From: UMGS1519 sp050951005
Lineage (GTDB): Bacteria > Actinomycetota > Coriobacteriia > Coriobacteriales > Eggerthellaceae
Direction: 5' to 3'
Assembly: GCA_050951005.1 (NCBI GenBank)
Contig: JBMNIP010000005.1
Span: forward strand, 1-64,000
Length of the DNA: 64,000 nt
The position numbers were made by a program, and so were the translations under genes. The first letter of the stretch is position 1. Every line of letters begins with the position of its first letter. Positions 34,832-42,979 of this stretch are shown here, in pieces. The notes under the pieces were generated by a model. That model saw only the letters and a program-made list of their open reading frames with translations. It made no database searches and was not told the origin of the DNA.

Positions 34832-36250
34832 TTGCTGGACGAGAATGATCGCGTACTCGACGCCAAACTGGTGCTATCGATTATCGCCTGCGGCATCATG
34901 TCGTTTGCCGGGGTGGTAGTCGAAACGGCTATGAATGTGGCTTTCCCTGCTCTGATGCAGGAGTTCTCCGTTGATACCGCAACTGTGCAGTGGGTCACCA
35001 CGGCATACCTGTTGGTGCTTACCTGCATCGTACCCATCTCGGCGTTCCTGAAGCGCCGTTTTCGTATGAAGTCCTTGTTTGCGACGGCGATCTGCCTCTT
35101 CATCGCAGGAACCGTGATCTGTGCTGCTGCTCCGGCATTCTCATTCATCGTTGCGGGCCGGGTGGTGCAGGCGGTGGGCACCGGCATGGCCCTTCCCTTG
35201 ATGTTCAATATCATCATCGAGCAGGCGCCGCTAGACCGTATCGGGTTCATGATGGGATTGGGCACCCTCGTTACGGCTATGGCTCCTGCAGTGGGACCAT
35301 CGTTCGGCGGATTCGTCATCGGTTTATGGGGATGGCGCATGATTTTCGTTGTGCTGCTTCCCTTCCTGGTAGCAGCGTTTTTCGTCGGAATTCTATCCAT
35401 CCGGCAATCGTCCGAGACCTCTCGGGCACGCTTCGACGTGGCGCAGTTCCTGTTTCTCTCCCTGTCGTTCGTCTGTCTGGTTCTCGCTTTGTCATCCGCC
35501 AGCACGGCAGGGTGGATGAGCGTCCAGGTAATCGGCCTGCTCGTTGCCTTCATCGGTCTGCTTGTTCTTTTCTGCATACGGTCCAGCAGGTCGTCCCAAC
35601 CGCTTATCCATGTCGGCATATTCCGAAGCAGGTCGTTCGCTTTGAGCACGCTATATGTTGTGTTGCTGCAGATGGTCGTGCTGGGATTGGGATACCTCAT
35701 CCCGTATTATGGCCAAGTGGTGCTTCGCCTTTCCGAGTTCGATGCTGGCTGCCTGCTGGTTCCAGGCTGCATCTTGGGCGCTGTCCTGTCTCCTATCGGC
35801 GGCCGGATTCTGGACCGTATGGGCTCGAGGCGGCCTTTGGTGCTCGGGGCTATCGTCCAGCTGGCAGGCATGCTCTGCTTTTGGTTGCTCGGCTTCGGGG
35901 AGTATGCGTGGGTTATCGCTCTTGTATATGTGCTCATCCCGCTTTCGCAGGGACTGTCCATGGCGAACAGCATCACGAACGGCCTTTCGTACCTTCCTTC
36001 AGGTTTGAAGTCCGACGGCAACGCAGCTTTCCAAACCCTGCAACAGCTTGGCGGTGCGCTGGGAACGGCAATGGCCACGAGCATCATGAACACCGCGCAG
36101 GCGGCGGAGCAGAGCCTCGTTGCGGGAACGATAGCGGGAACGCAATCGGCTGTTGCCGCACTCCTGGTGCTGTCGGCTATCGCTTTGGTTTGCATGTTGG
36201 GGGTGTTTGCCGGACAACAGCGCTCTCCGGAAGATGGTGCCCGTCGATGA
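34832..36250 (+). CDS. MFS drug-efflux transporter, DHA2 (14-helix) type
   Basis: Proton-driven exporter of the EmrB/QacA class; substrate unknown. I chose TTG 34832, 8 bases after GAGAGGAG, because the protein then begins MLDENDRVLDAKLVLSI just before the first helix; the frame is open back to 34697 through non-family sequence that overlaps the ackA terminator. 472 residues with about 14 membrane helices. WVTTAYLLV near 48 and GRVVQAVGTGMALPL (motif C/antiporter region) near 108 match DHA2 proteins. Ends at a bidirectional terminator shared with pta. Confidence 0.9.
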   Translation: MLDENDRVLDAKLVLSIIACGIMSFAGVVVETAMNVAFPALMQEFSVDTATVQWVTTAYLLVLTCIVPISAFLKRRFRMKSLFATAICLFIAGTVICAAAPAFSFIVAGRVVQAVGTGMALPLMFNIIIEQAPLDRIGFMMGLGTLVTAMAPAVGPSFGGFVIGLWGWRMIFVVLLPFLVAAFFVGILSIRQSSETSRARFDVAQFLFLSLSFVCLVLALSSASTAGWMSVQVIGLLVAFIGLLVLFCIRSSRSSQPLIHVGIFRSRSFALSTLYVVLLQMVVLGLGYLIPYYGQVVLRLSEFDAGCLLVPGCILGAVLSPIGGRILDRMGSRRPLVLGAIVQLAGMLCFWLLGFGEYAWVIALVYVLIPLSQGLSMANSITNGLSYLPSGLKSDGNAAFQTLQQLGGALGTAMATSIMNTAQAAEQSLVAGTIAGTQSAVAALLVLSAIALVCMLGVFAGQQRSPEDGARR

Positions 36251-36322
36251 GACGATGCATTCGGGTGCTCTCGCAACGTAGACAAACCCGGAGCGACTCG
36301 CCGCAAGATTTCCAGCATCGAA

Positions 36323-36354
36323 GAACAGGGCGGATTCTGAGGTCCGCCCTGTTC
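36323..36354. terminator. Bidirectional terminator between MFS gene and pta
   Basis: Perfect 12-base stem GAACAGGGCGGA / TCCGCCCTGTTC with an 8-base loop, between convergent genes ending at 36250 and 36391. Runs of T are short on both sides. Confidence 0.75.
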
Positions 36355-36390
36355 GTATCGAATGCGATTGGCAGGTAAGGGTTCAGCCGG

Positions 36391-37404
36391 CTATTCGGCA
36401 GCTTTCTGTGCTGCTGCCTTGGCCTGTGCCTGGATGCAGGTGATGGCGACGACGCCCACGATGTCTTCTGCGGTGCAGCCGCGGGACAGGTCGTTCACCG
36501 GGGCTGCCACACCTTGCAGGATGGGACCATAGGCTTCCGCCTTCGCCAGGCGCTGGACCAGCTTGTACCCGATGTTGCCGGCATCCAGGTCGGGGAACAC
36601 GAGGACGTTCGCTTTGCCGGCAACCGGGGAATCGGGGGCTTTGGATGCCCCGATCGAAGGCACGATGGCCGCGTCGGCCTGCATTTCGCCATCGATATTC
36701 AGGTCGGGTGCAAGCTCCTTGGCCATCTTCACCGCATCGACGACCTTCTGCGAATCGTCGTTCTTCGCACTGCCGTAGGTGGAATGGCTCATCAGGGCGA
36801 TATTGGGCTCTTTGCCTAACAGCGCTTGATAAGAGCGGCCTGTGGCAACGGCGATTTGCGCCAGCCGATCGGCACTCGGCTGGATTTCAAGTGCCGGATC
36901 GGCGAAGAAGAACAAGCCGTCATCGCCGTATTCGCAATCGGGCACGACCATGATGAAGAATGCGCTCACCATCTTCGAACCCGGAGCCGTCTTCAGGACG
37001 CGCAGGCTGGGGGATAGGATGTCGATGGTAGGGTGGCAGGCGCCCGAAACCAGGCCATCTGCCTGGTTGTCCTTCATCAGCATGATGCCGTACCATACGG
37101 GATCCTTGATCTTCTCGATGGCTTGTTCAAGGGTGACCCCTTTGTGTTTGCGCGTTTCGTAGAGCAGCTGTGCAAGCGATTCTTTCCGGGAATCGGTGAG
37201 CGGATTCACGATTTCCGCGCCGTCGAGTTTGTATGAGGTGTGGGCGATGGCATCCTCGTCGCCGATGAGAATCAAATTCGCGATACCCTCCGCGAGAATC
37301 TTCTCCGCGGCTGCCAGGGTGCGTTCATCCTCGCTTTCGGGGAGGATGATGGTCTTCTTGTCCTGCTTTGCTCGGTCGATCAGACCGTTGAGAAACGTGC
37401 TCAT
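36391..37404 (-). CDS. pta: Phosphate acetyltransferase
   Basis: Converts acetyl-CoA plus phosphate to acetyl phosphate, the substrate of AckA. Start at ATG 37404 (GAAAGGGG site) gives 337 residues, the size of the short Pta class. Family segments IILPESEDERTL near 19, VSGACHPTID near 132, GEMQADAA near 238 and FPDLDAGNIGYK near 275 are visible. The open frame up to 37572 is not protein-like. Convergent with the MFS gene; divergent from glf. Confidence 0.95.
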   Translation of the reverse strand: MSTFLNGLIDRAKQDKKTIILPESEDERTLAAAEKILAEGIANLILIGDEDAIAHTSYKLDGAEIVNPLTDSRKESLAQLLYETRKHKGVTLEQAIEKIKDPVWYGIMLMKDNQADGLVSGACHPTIDILSPSLRVLKTAPGSKMVSAFFIMVVPDCEYGDDGLFFFADPALEIQPSADRLAQIAVATGRSYQALLGKEPNIALMSHSTYGSAKNDDSQKVVDAVKMAKELAPDLNIDGEMQADAAIVPSIGASKAPDSPVAGKANVLVFPDLDAGNIGYKLVQRLAKAEAYGPILQGVAAPVNDLSRGCTAEDIVGVVAITCIQAQAKAAAQKAAE

Positions 37405-37592
37405 GGGGCCCCTTTCAGTTATCCTGTCTTTATGATGATACCCCGTGGGGAAAAGGCCGGTAGGTAAAATGGCAAACAACTGGGGAGCGGCGCGTGCGGT
37501 TCGGCGCACGACCGCTATCTTTTTGCCGAATCGTGCACATGCTGCGGGGGTCGGCGCAACGGCTTTGATCAACCAGATCTTGGGAGGAATGC

Positions 37593-38807
37593 ATGGCGGT
37601 CAACTACGTCAACTTCTCTGATATCGATATCGACGCATACGATGCCGTGGTTGTCGGATGCGGTTTTGCGGGCAGTGTGGTTGCGCGCGAACTTGCGGAG
37701 CGTAAGGGCAGCCGGGTGGTGATCATCGAGAAGCGCGGGCAAATCGGCGGCAACATGTACGACGAATACGACGATGCGGGGATCCTTGTGCACCGTTTTG
37801 GCCCGCATATCTTCCACACGAACGACAAGCGCGCATTCGATTACGTTCGACGCTTCACCGAATGGCGACCCTATCAGCATGAAGTGCTCTCGAATTGGTT
37901 CGGTACCTATATCCCGGTCCCGTTCAACAAGAACAGCATGGAGATTGTCTGGGGTAAGGAGAAGGCGGCAAAACGCATACAGAAGCTCATCGACACATTC
38001 GGCGATGAGAAGAAGGTCACCATTACCGAACTGCGTGCGCAGAAAGACCCCGAGCTTTCGGAGATCGCCGATTTTGTCTATGAGAACGTCTTCCTCTACT
38101 ACACGCAGAAGCAGTGGGGATTGACGCCAGACGAGGTCGACCCCTCCGTGGTTGCACGCGTGCCGGTGTTCATCAGCCGTGACAACCGTTATTTCCAGGA
38201 TGCGTATCAGGGAATGCCGGCACATGGCTACACCGTGCTTTTCGAGAACATGCTCTCGCATCCGAACATCGATGTTGCCTTGAATGTCGAGGCTGAGAGC
38301 GTTTTCGGCCTGGAGTTCGCTGACGACTCGGCTGATGCTCAACTTTCGGCGATATCCATCAAAGGGAAGCCCTTTACGGGTCCGATCGTCTACACCGGAC
38401 CGCTTGACGAGCTTTTCCTTGCACGGTTCGGGCGCTTGCCGTATCGGTCGCTCGACTTCGTGTATGAAACCTATGACCAAGAGCACTACCAGCCATGCGG
38501 CACGGTGAATTACACGGTCACGGAAGATTTCACCCGTATCACGGAGTTCAAGTATCTGACCGGCCAGCAGGCCGACTGCACCACGATCATGAAGGAATAT
38601 TCTCATTCCTATGATGACCCTCGGACGCAGATTCCGTATTATGCCATCATCAATCAGGAGAATGCTGCTCATTACGAGCGCTACCGCAATCTGACGGCCG
38701 GCTTGCCGAACTTCTATCCGATCGGGCGTTTGGCCGAATACCGCTATTACAATATGGACGTCATCATCGGCCGAGCTCTTCAACTGGCCGATACACTGTG
38801 CGAATAG
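37593..38807 (+). CDS. glf: UDP-galactopyranose mutase
   Basis: Flavoenzyme that converts UDP-galactopyranose to UDP-galactofuranose for surface glycans. FAD-binding VVGCGFAGSV lies near residue 22, the second FAD motif KRGQIGGNMYDE near 47, and HRFGPHIFHT near 66 is a family hallmark. 404 residues. A strong GGGAGGA precedes ATG 37593. The stop overlaps the beginning of the next frame, and a GT2 glycosyltransferase follows, so the pair probably acts in galactofuranose-containing polysaccharide synthesis. Confidence 0.95.
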   Translation: MAVNYVNFSDIDIDAYDAVVVGCGFAGSVVARELAERKGSRVVIIEKRGQIGGNMYDEYDDAGILVHRFGPHIFHTNDKRAFDYVRRFTEWRPYQHEVLSNWFGTYIPVPFNKNSMEIVWGKEKAAKRIQKLIDTFGDEKKVTITELRAQKDPELSEIADFVYENVFLYYTQKQWGLTPDEVDPSVVARVPVFISRDNRYFQDAYQGMPAHGYTVLFENMLSHPNIDVALNVEAESVFGLEFADDSADAQLSAISIKGKPFTGPIVYTGPLDELFLARFGRLPYRSLDFVYETYDQEHYQPCGTVNYTVTEDFTRITEFKYLTGQQADCTTIMKEYSHSYDDPRTQIPYYAIINQENAAHYERYRNLTAGLPNFYPIGRLAEYRYYNMDVIIGRALQLADTLCE

Positions 38808-38821
38808 ATGGGATTCCGGGA

Positions 38822-39925
38822 ATGGCTTATACGGATGACGGCCGCTACTCGGCCGACATGGTCTCTTCGTTGACCCAGAAGCAGCTGAGGGGAAATGCCG
38901 AGAAGGTGCTCACATTCGTGGTGCCGTGCTACAATTCGGCTGAATATCTCGACCATTGCGTCGAATCGCTGCTGCCGGCCGGTGACGATGTCGAGATCAT
39001 CCTGGTCAACGATGGATCCACCAAGGACGATACCTCCGAGAAGATCCATGCATGGCAACAGCGTCACCCCGATGTGATCCGCGCTATCGACCAGGAGAAT
39101 AAAGGACATGGCGGGGCGGTCAACACCGGTCTTGCCAATGCCCGCGGCTTGTACTTCAAGGTCGTCGATTCCGATGACTGGTTGGATATATCGGCTCTCG
39201 AAGAGCTGATGGATTACCTTCGGAGCCAGAACCATGACGACGATCCGACCGATATGGTCATCGTGAACTATGTCTACGAGAAGGTTTACGAGGGAAAGCA
39301 CACTACGATCTCTTACAAGAACGTGTTCCCCCGCGGACGGGAGTTCGGGTGGGAGGATACGCATCGGTTCCTGCAAAGCCAGTACATCCTCATGCACTCG
39401 ATCGTGTATCGGACCCAACTGCTCCACGATTGCGGGCTCGAGCTTCCCGAGCATTGCTTCTACGTCGACAACATCTTCGTGTACGTTCCGCTGCCGTACG
39501 TGAAGACCATGTATTACCTTCCGGTTGACCTGTATCGTTATTTCATCGGCCGCGAGGACCAGAGCGTCAACGAGTCGGTCATGCTGGGCCGCATCGACCA
39601 GCAGGTACGTGTGACGAGGGCGATGATCGATGCCGTCGAGTTGCCGAACCCCAACCTGAATCGGAAGCTCGAGCGGTATATGAAGAATTACCTGGCCATG
39701 ATGATGTGCATCTGCAGCGTCTTCCTCCGCATGAAGCAAGACGACCCTCTGGCCGATCAGAAGCTTGCGAACCTCTGGGAATACCTGAAACAACAGCATC
39801 CGGACGCGTACAAATCGGTTCGCCACAAGGTCATCAACATCGCCACGAATCTGCCTACCAAGTTCGGCAAGCAGGTCGGCAATACCGGTTACCACGTGGC
39901 CCAGAAGATATTCAAGTTCAACTAG
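38822..39925 (+). CDS. Family 2 glycosyltransferase
   Basis: Inverting GT-A transferase using a nucleotide sugar on the cytoplasmic face of the membrane. FVVPCYNSAEYL lies near residue 33, ILVNDGST near 59, the metal-binding VDSDDWL near 116, and a GHGGAVNTGLA segment near 94. The start is uncertain between GTG 38798 (inside the glf end) and ATG 38822; neither has a clear site. 367 residues from 38822. Coupled to glf; a galactofuranosyl donor is plausible but not shown. Confidence 0.88.
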   Translation: MAYTDDGRYSADMVSSLTQKQLRGNAEKVLTFVVPCYNSAEYLDHCVESLLPAGDDVEIILVNDGSTKDDTSEKIHAWQQRHPDVIRAIDQENKGHGGAVNTGLANARGLYFKVVDSDDWLDISALEELMDYLRSQNHDDDPTDMVIVNYVYEKVYEGKHTTISYKNVFPRGREFGWEDTHRFLQSQYILMHSIVYRTQLLHDCGLELPEHCFYVDNIFVYVPLPYVKTMYYLPVDLYRYFIGREDQSVNESVMLGRIDQQVRVTRAMIDAVELPNPNLNRKLERYMKNYLAMMMCICSVFLRMKQDDPLADQKLANLWEYLKQQHPDAYKSVRHKVINIATNLPTKFGKQVGNTGYHVAQKIFKFN

Positions 39926-39934
39926 TCACGGCAC

Positions 39935-41236
39935 CTAACGGTAATCTTCGGGATTCTTTGCCGCCGAGCCGGTGGTGTGGGACAGGCTGTGCTCTTCGCG
40001 GCCGAAGCGCACAGCCGATTCCCCGAAACGGTCGCGGATGCGGTCGGTTGCGGTTATCAGGCCGCGCCGTTTTTCCTCGTCTTGCAAAGAAGAGGCCTTC
40101 TTCTGAGTGTCGTCATCTTGCTTTTTTCCCATCAGGTCGAAGAGCGTTCCTTGGATCGGCGCGGTATGGTCGAATCCGCTGATGCCGACGCCTACGAGGC
40201 GAAGCGGCATGCCGGGATGCCAGAGCCCATCGATCAGCTGGGAAAGCTCGTCTGTCACCACGAACTCGTCATCGGTTGGTTCTGCCAGACGCTTTTGTGC
40301 GGTACGCACATTCAATTCCCGATAGCGCACCTTAAGGTGGACGGTCGAACCCTTCAACCCCTTTCTGCGCATCCGCCGGCAAGCCTTCGCCGCCATCGTT
40401 CCGATGGCGCCTTGGATAGTACGCAAATCGTCGACGTCGCTATCGAAGCTCATCTCAGCGGAGATTGATTTTGCAGCCTCGTTGTCATGCACCCGATCGT
40501 CATCCGCGCCCCGGCAACGATCCCGCATCATCTCGGCATTCTTGCCGAATACCTGGGCAAGAATGCTCAGGTCTGCGTCGGCGACGTCGCCCAAGGTTCG
40601 CATACCGAACGATTGCAGGCGTTTCTGCGCCACCGGGCCGATGCCGCTCATGACACTGAGCGGCAAGGGGTCGAGAAAGGCCCGCTCACGACCTGGATAG
40701 ACGATAGTCATGCCGCTGGGCTTATCCCGGTCGGAGGCAACCTTCGCAACCGATTTGGTTGTGCCGATGCCAATCGAACAGGTAACGCCGAGCTCCTTGA
40801 CGCGCTTCTGTATACGACTGGCAATCAGCACGGGGTGCTCATGGTTGTGCGCGGTGGGAGAGACATCCATGAAGGCCTCATCGATGCTTACCTGTTGCAC
40901 GAAAGGCGTTTCGCGAAAAAGTATATCCATGACCCTTTTCGACATCTCGCGGTAGCGGTCAAAATGACCGCTTGTCCAGATGGCCTCGGGGCAGCGGTCG
41001 CGGGCCGTTGAGGAGGGCATGGCACTGTGCACCCCGAATCTGCGTGCTTCGTAGCTAGCGGTCGAAACGACACCGCGCTTATCCGGGTCGCCTCCGACGA
41101 TGACCGGCTTCCCGCGCCAACCAGGGTGATCGAGCTGTTCGACCGATGCGAAGAAAGCGTCCAGGTCAACGAGCAGGATGGCCGGTCCATTCCATTCTGG
41201 CAGGGTGATGGGGGGATTCTCGGACGGATGTGCCAT
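39935..41236 (-). CDS. dinB: DNA polymerase IV (Y family)
   Basis: Translesion polymerase. Catalytic carboxylates are in LVDLDAFFASVEQ near residue 21 and SIDEAFMDVS near 118. SYEARRFGV near 60 is the nucleotide-binding segment, and a helix-hairpin-helix (MSGIGPVAQKRL) lies near 198. The clamp-binding peptide QGTLFDL is near 369, followed by a tail of about 60 residues. 433 residues. Convergent with the glycosyltransferase gene; the two stop codons are 10 bases apart. Confidence 0.95.
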   Translation of the reverse strand: MAHPSENPPITLPEWNGPAILLVDLDAFFASVEQLDHPGWRGKPVIVGGDPDKRGVVSTASYEARRFGVHSAMPSSTARDRCPEAIWTSGHFDRYREMSKRVMDILFRETPFVQQVSIDEAFMDVSPTAHNHEHPVLIASRIQKRVKELGVTCSIGIGTTKSVAKVASDRDKPSGMTIVYPGRERAFLDPLPLSVMSGIGPVAQKRLQSFGMRTLGDVADADLSILAQVFGKNAEMMRDRCRGADDDRVHDNEAAKSISAEMSFDSDVDDLRTIQGAIGTMAAKACRRMRRKGLKGSTVHLKVRYRELNVRTAQKRLAEPTDDEFVVTDELSQLIDGLWHPGMPLRLVGVGISGFDHTAPIQGTLFDLMGKKQDDDTQKKASSLQDEEKRRGLITATDRIRDRFGESAVRFGREEHSLSHTTGSAAKNPEDYR

Positions 41237-41627
41237 ATGCTCGCTTCACCTCGCTTGGGGTTTATTCATGGAGATGCCAACGGTCGATTCGTATGTTCCG
41301 TTCCTAGCATAACGCGCTGACCCTTCCGAACCTTCGAGGTAGGTGCTGCAAACCGCCAATAAATTGTGTTCTTTCAAACTTTTCATAGGTTTATTTTCAT
41401 GCCCATATGACCGAAGCATGCTCCCTAAGTGTGATAGCATCTGAACCCAGAAACGAGCGAGTCCCCCTGAGGGGCTTTGATTTATCGGCGGCCTGCGGGC
41501 TGTCGGCATCCTGTCTTGCAGGGTGCGGATACAATCGAAGACGAGAAGGCGGAATCGGGTTTGCGCAGGCAAATCGCGAGTGAATTATTGTCTTTTCGGG
41601 TCTTGCGGGCATGCGAAAGGGGGAGCA
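41237..41627 (+). other. Intergenic region between dinB and the aminotransferase-like gene
   Basis: 391 bases between divergent genes with no gene seen. A short hairpin CCCC-TGA-GGGG followed by CTTTG lies at 41464-41478. A TACAAT hexamer at 41530-41535 could be a -10 for the plus-strand gene but lacks a matching -35. The left part is AT-rich. No riboswitch was recognised. Confidence 0.4.
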
Positions 41628-42773
41628 ATGGACAAGGCTGCATTCAACCGGCATCGGCGCGGAGAGCTTATCTCCGATGCATCCTTGAACCCCGAACTCC
41701 CCGAAACCTTGCCGTATGATATGCGCGACGAGATGAACTGGGTCGACTTTTCGACACCGGCCAATCCGCTGGGTACCCCTCCGGAGTTTCTCAAGGCTTT
41801 CCAGAAGGCGCTTCTGCGGGGCGAGATATCATACCGTCCCGACCGCAACGCCTATGCATTCCGCCGTTCGATCGCGTCGTATTTCGAGATACCCTTCGAG
41901 TCCATCATCTGCGGTATGTCGCCCACCCAGATGATCGAGGCGGCTGCCCAGTCGTTCCCTATCACCAATGTCGGCCTTTCCGTGCCCTGTCCGATCGAGT
42001 ACGAGATGGCGCTTTCGAACGCCGGGCATGGCATCACCACGTTCAGCAATCCGTTCTCATTTGCTGCCTGCGATTATGCTATGGCACGGAAGCAATCGTC
42101 GGATTTCAATGCGGTGTTGCTGGCGCATCCTGCATTTCCAACCAGCCGCCTGGTAAGTGAAGAGATGGTGCGTGAATATCTCGAGGAATGCGATTGGGTG
42201 ATCATCGACGAAAGCTATTTGGAGCTCAGCCTGTCCGGTGAATCCTTCATCCCGCTTACCGAAGAGTACTCGAATCTGATTATCGTGCGCAATCCTTCGG
42301 TGACCTTCTCTTTGGAAGGGACCCCGATTGCCTATCTGGTTGCGCATCCCGATACCGCCGAGCGCATCCGCGCGTTCTACGATTCGACCGGCATCTCCAT
42401 GTTCGCCGAGTTGATTTCCACCGAGATGGTCAACCAGCTTTCCTATCTCGAACATACGCACGCGTATCTGGATAAGGAGATTCCCTGGCTGCAATGCATG
42501 CTCAGCTTGATTCCCGGCATGCATATCAATCCAGCGGAAGGGAGCTTCGTACTGTGCTCGTTCCGTCCGACAGCCGGCATGGTCCTCGGCGTCAAGAATG
42601 CCGATGAGCTGTTGTCCCGCTTGCAGTTGAATGGGTATCTGGTACCGTTGCTGTCACGTACCGCGGGCATCGAAGGCGACGACTTCTTCTGCATCTCCTG
42701 CCGCACGCACGTCACCAACCAATCACTGCTGACGGCAATGAAGAAGATCATCACGAACCACGTTCTGCAGTAG
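41628..42773 (+). CDS. Aminotransferase-fold protein lacking the PLP lysine
   Basis: Fold type I aminotransferase-like protein, nearest in pattern to HisC/CobD (DFSTPANPLGTPP near residue 43, YRPDRNAYAFRRSIA near 72, IDESY near 200). ATG 41628 follows AAAGGGGGAG; 381 residues. In the family the lysine that binds pyridoxal phosphate sits in a motif like RTFSKAFGLAGLRxGY. Here the aligned segment is RNPSVTFSLEGTPIAY, so valine (codon GTG at 42300-42302, residue 225) replaces lysine, and Pro-Ile replaces the usual Arg-x-Gly. The NPNNPTG loop reads HPAFPTS. It probably cannot carry out transamination in the normal way. Role unknown; stands alone upstream of ileS. Confidence 0.8.
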   Translation: MDKAAFNRHRRGELISDASLNPELPETLPYDMRDEMNWVDFSTPANPLGTPPEFLKAFQKALLRGEISYRPDRNAYAFRRSIASYFEIPFESIICGMSPTQMIEAAAQSFPITNVGLSVPCPIEYEMALSNAGHGITTFSNPFSFAACDYAMARKQSSDFNAVLLAHPAFPTSRLVSEEMVREYLEECDWVIIDESYLELSLSGESFIPLTEEYSNLIIVRNPSVTFSLEGTPIAYLVAHPDTAERIRAFYDSTGISMFAELISTEMVNQLSYLEHTHAYLDKEIPWLQCMLSLIPGMHINPAEGSFVLCSFRPTAGMVLGVKNADELLSRLQLNGYLVPLLSRTAGIEGDDFFCISCRTHVTNQSLLTAMKKIITNHVLQ

Positions 42774-42873
42774 AGTTTGCCGCTTCTGGCTCGCAGGCAG
42801 CCAACGGTCGACATTTCCCCTCTGTTTGACTGTGGATATTTGCGCCACGGGCGAACGGCTCCTTTCGATTGCC

Positions 42874-42879
42874 TATAAT
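42874..42879 (+). promoter_or_regulatory. -10 box of ileS
   Basis: TATAAT about 100 bases before the chosen ileS start, without a strong -35. The leader would be about 95 bases. Confidence 0.4.
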
Positions 42880-42979
42880 AATGAAGTTTGAGTGGGTCCT
42901 TACGGTATCGGCGCTCGAGTTGAGGTAGGGGCACCCGCGAAGACAGGGAATGCATACACGAGGAAAGGTTTGGCCCATC

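Noticed and set aside
42774..42979. T-box leader upstream of ileS
   Set aside because: The GGTAGGGGCACCCGCG stretch loosely recalls a T-box end, but the likely leader is only about 95 bases and no specifier loop or antiterminator could be drawn.
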